From: DATFLS01 sp964413425
GTDB taxonomy: Bacteria; Fidelibacterota; JAANXI01
NCBI GenBank assembly: GCA_964413425.1
Contig: CAYPST010000010.1
Location: 6,567 to 70,566, forward strand
Reading direction: 5' to 3'
Length of the DNA stretch: 64,000 nt
Shown here in pieces: positions 62,696-64,000 of this stretch; the stretch's first letter is position 1; each line of letters opens with the position of its first letter. The position numbers and the translations under genes were made by a program. The notes under the pieces were generated by a model. It had not been told where the DNA came from, did not search any database, and was given only the letters and a program-made list of their open reading frames with translations.

Positions 62696-62745
62696 TTGAT
62701 TTATCTGCTCTTTTGTTATAGTTTTGTAATGGAATTGCATTACAA
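62696..62745 (+). promoter_or_regulatory. Promoter and operator of the RHH/PIN unit
   Basis: TTGATT (62696) and TATAGT (62717) make a plausible -35/-10 pair with a 15-base spacer. Directly after lies the perfect dyad TTGTAATG-gaattg-CATTACAA (62724-62745), placed at the transcription start. Autorepression by the RHH antitoxin-like protein is a natural explanation. Confidence 0.65.
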
Positions 62746-62778
62746 TGAATTGGAAAGGAAATCATAAAGGAGACAGCA

Positions 62779-63051
62779 ATGAAAATGCAGCCCGTTCAGG
62801 TGCGGTTGAGTGAAGCACAGATCGAGATGCTGGACAGAAAGGTCCGGGAACAGAAATATCCGAATCGATCCGAGGCCATCCGTGATTATCTACGGAAAGC
62901 CCAGCTCTGGGAAGTGCTGGAGAAGTTACTTGAATTCGGCGATATTGAAGAACAGAGTGAGCAAGAGATTCGAGAGAATCTGTCCCGGATCCGCAGAAGC
63001 GTGTATCAGGAGATTCTTGCCCCGGATCTGGAGGAGGATCCAATGGAATGA
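62779..63051 (+). CDS. Ribbon-helix-helix antitoxin-like protein
   Basis: Protein of 90 aa. The N-terminus VQVRLSEAQIEMLDRKVREQ, then YPNRSEAIRDYLRKA, is a MetJ/Arc/CopG-type DNA-binding fold: a beta strand and two helices. The acidic helical C-terminus (about 50-90) would bind the toxin. The gene follows a strong operator dyad and AAAGGAGACAG. It is 34 bases upstream of a PIN toxin, so it is likely the antitoxin. Confidence 0.85.
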   Translation: MKMQPVQVRLSEAQIEMLDRKVREQKYPNRSEAIRDYLRKAQLWEVLEKLLEFGDIEEQSEQEIRENLSRIRRSVYQEILAPDLEEDPME

Positions 63052-63085
63052 ATGGAAATGTCCTGCATAGAAAGGTCATCGTGTT

Positions 63086-63520
63086 TTGAAAATACTGGTG
63101 GATACGAATATTTTCGTGGCCAGCATGAAGTTTGCCAGGGTGAAGCGGAAAGTCATCTGGAAAATCCTGGAGAAAGGACATGTCCTGGTGCTGACAGATT
63201 TTATCATCGAAGAGCTGAAGCGGAAATTCACAGAATTGTATGATCCGGCGGAGGTGCAGGCAGCCCTGGATAACCTGTTGACCTTCCTGGGATCCGGATT
63301 GGTGGAGGTGAAGAACCTGGAAGAGTATGCCCGAAATATCCCTGCGGCTAAAACACTTATTCGGGAAAAGGATGCTCCCATTCTGGCAACGGTTATGCTC
63401 GACGATATCGATTATGTGGTCACCAGGGATAAGGGTGATTTTCTGGAAAATGAGGCGGTGCGTGAAAGCGAGTGGGGAGGAAAGATTCTGGATATCCAGG
63501 GGATGTTAGAACTATTATGA
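63086..63520 (+). CDS. PIN-domain toxin-like ribonuclease
   Basis: Protein of 144 aa. Acidic PIN residues: Asp 6 in ILVDTNIFVASM, Glu in TDFIIEELKRKF, Asp in KDAPILATVML and Asp in VVTRDKGDF, sufficient to bind metal and cleave RNA, as in VapC-type toxins. The start is TTG at 63086, which may hold down its translation relative to the antitoxin. Its stop overlaps the ATG of the next gene (ATGA). Target RNA unknown. Confidence 0.82.
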   Translation: MKILVDTNIFVASMKFARVKRKVIWKILEKGHVLVLTDFIIEELKRKFTELYDPAEVQAALDNLLTFLGSGLVEVKNLEEYARNIPAAKTLIREKDAPILATVMLDDIDYVVTRDKGDFLENEAVRESEWGGKILDIQGMLELL

Positions 63521-63840
63521 ATCTGGAAGTTGTGATGTATGAAAAATTGTTTCACGAGTTATTACAAAGCGTGAGAGAAGCCGGGGAGATTATACGCGGA
63601 GAAAAGGCACCTTCCCGGGAGTTCCGCATGGAGCCGCCGGATCCGGAAACGATCAAGGACATCCGGGAGATATACGGCCTGACCCAGGAGAAATTTTCGG
63701 CGCTGCTGGGGATCAGTGTGGGAACCCTGCGCAACTGGGAGCAGGGGAGACGGAAGCCACGGGGACCGGCCCGGATCTTGCTGGAAGTGGCTGCGAAACA
63801 TCCGGAAGCAGTGCTGGATACGGTGCAGGGAAGTAGATGA
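63517..63840 (+). CDS. NadS/HigA-like HTH regulator
   Basis: Protein of 107 aa (alternative start Met at 63538, MYEKLFHELL). N-terminal LFHELLQSVREAGEIIRGEK, APSREFRM, then the XRE helix-turn-helix IREIYGLTQEKFSALLGISV and LRNWEQGRRKPRGPARILL. This is the HigA/NadS type, which normally pairs with a RelE/HigB toxin. No such toxin is present; here it is coupled by ATGA overlap to the PIN gene, a three-gene unit of RHH, PIN and HTH. Likely second regulator of the unit. Confidence 0.85.
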   Translation: MNLEVVMYEKLFHELLQSVREAGEIIRGEKAPSREFRMEPPDPETIKDIREIYGLTQEKFSALLGISVGTLRNWEQGRRKPRGPARILLEVAAKHPEAVLDTVQGSR

Positions 63841-63888
63841 CGGAAAAAGGATTTCAATACCCGGAAGCTATACTCGATGGAAAACAAA

Positions 63889-63918
63889 AACCCCATCCTG
63901 ACAATTCGAGATGGGGTT
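63889..63918 (-). terminator. Terminator hairpin between tRNA and HTH gene
   Basis: AACCCCATC (63889-63897) and GATGGGGTT (63910-63918), a perfect 9-bp stem. On the minus strand it is followed by TTTGTTTT, so it ends the leftward initiator tRNA transcript. On the plus strand it is less clear (TAAAACC). Confidence 0.8.
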
Positions 63919-63928
63919 AAAACCGTAG

Positions 63929-64000
<72 letters not shown>

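Overview
The window looks like a chromosomal segment of a Gram-negative, heterotrophic bacterium of the FCB superphylum, of the Calditrichota, KSB1 or Marinimicrobia kind. The evidence is a GWxTD-domain protein, two TonB-type transducers sharing an unusual periplasmic motif, VCBS/FG-GAP repeat lipoproteins, DUF5060/DUF4038 glycosidases and porin remnants. The phylum is inferred from gene content, not proven. No plasmid, phage or transposase gene was recognised.

Layout. 0.3-10 kb: a TetR/HlyD efflux pair, a broken porin, a DUF6064 membrane protein, a GH140-like glycosidase and two VCBS-repeat secreted proteins, then a 14-unit array of exactly 21-bp repeats. 10-20 kb: TonB, a GWxTD/TPR protein, a Tat-exported aldo-keto reductase, a DUF3267 metalloprotease-like protein, a cupin, DUF1801, an uncharacterised large membrane protein and an SDR. 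20-33 kb: an ADP/ATP-translocase-like carrier, a broken sulfatase, a GntP permease, an SGNH hydrolase, a secreted RraA-like protein, a putative glycosidase, a J-domain protein, a bona fide formylglycine-generating enzyme (FGE), PurU and a second TonB. 34-37 kb: a multi-PAS hybrid kinase.

37-55 kb is the most coherent block: a B12-dependent methyl-transfer cluster. It holds a betaine/choline-type ABC importer, a SAM methyltransferase, two asparagine-synthetase-like enzymes (one without the glutaminase nucleophile), three non-pyrrolysine MttB-family methyltransferases, one corrinoid protein, a methyl-THF:corrinoid methyltransferase, a MetH-activation-domain protein and a divergent RACo-type corrinoid reactivase. 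The likely job is import and demethylation of quaternary amines with transfer of methyl groups to tetrahydrofolate; PurU nearby fits one-carbon disposal. The role of the two asparagine-synthetase-like enzymes is unknown.

56-62.4 kb: a response regulator, a membrane five-PAS hybrid kinase and a protein with three RecA/KaiC-like domains form a signalling module. 62.7-63.9 kb: an RHH/PIN toxin-antitoxin-like pair followed by a NadS/HigA-like regulator, then an initiator tRNA cut by the window edge.

Three families of short non-autonomous elements with terminal inverted repeats (called A, B and C here) lie between genes. They are nested: B inside A with a perfect 8-bp duplication, and C inside the end of B with a 6-bp duplication. 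They explain most of the long non-coding stretches.
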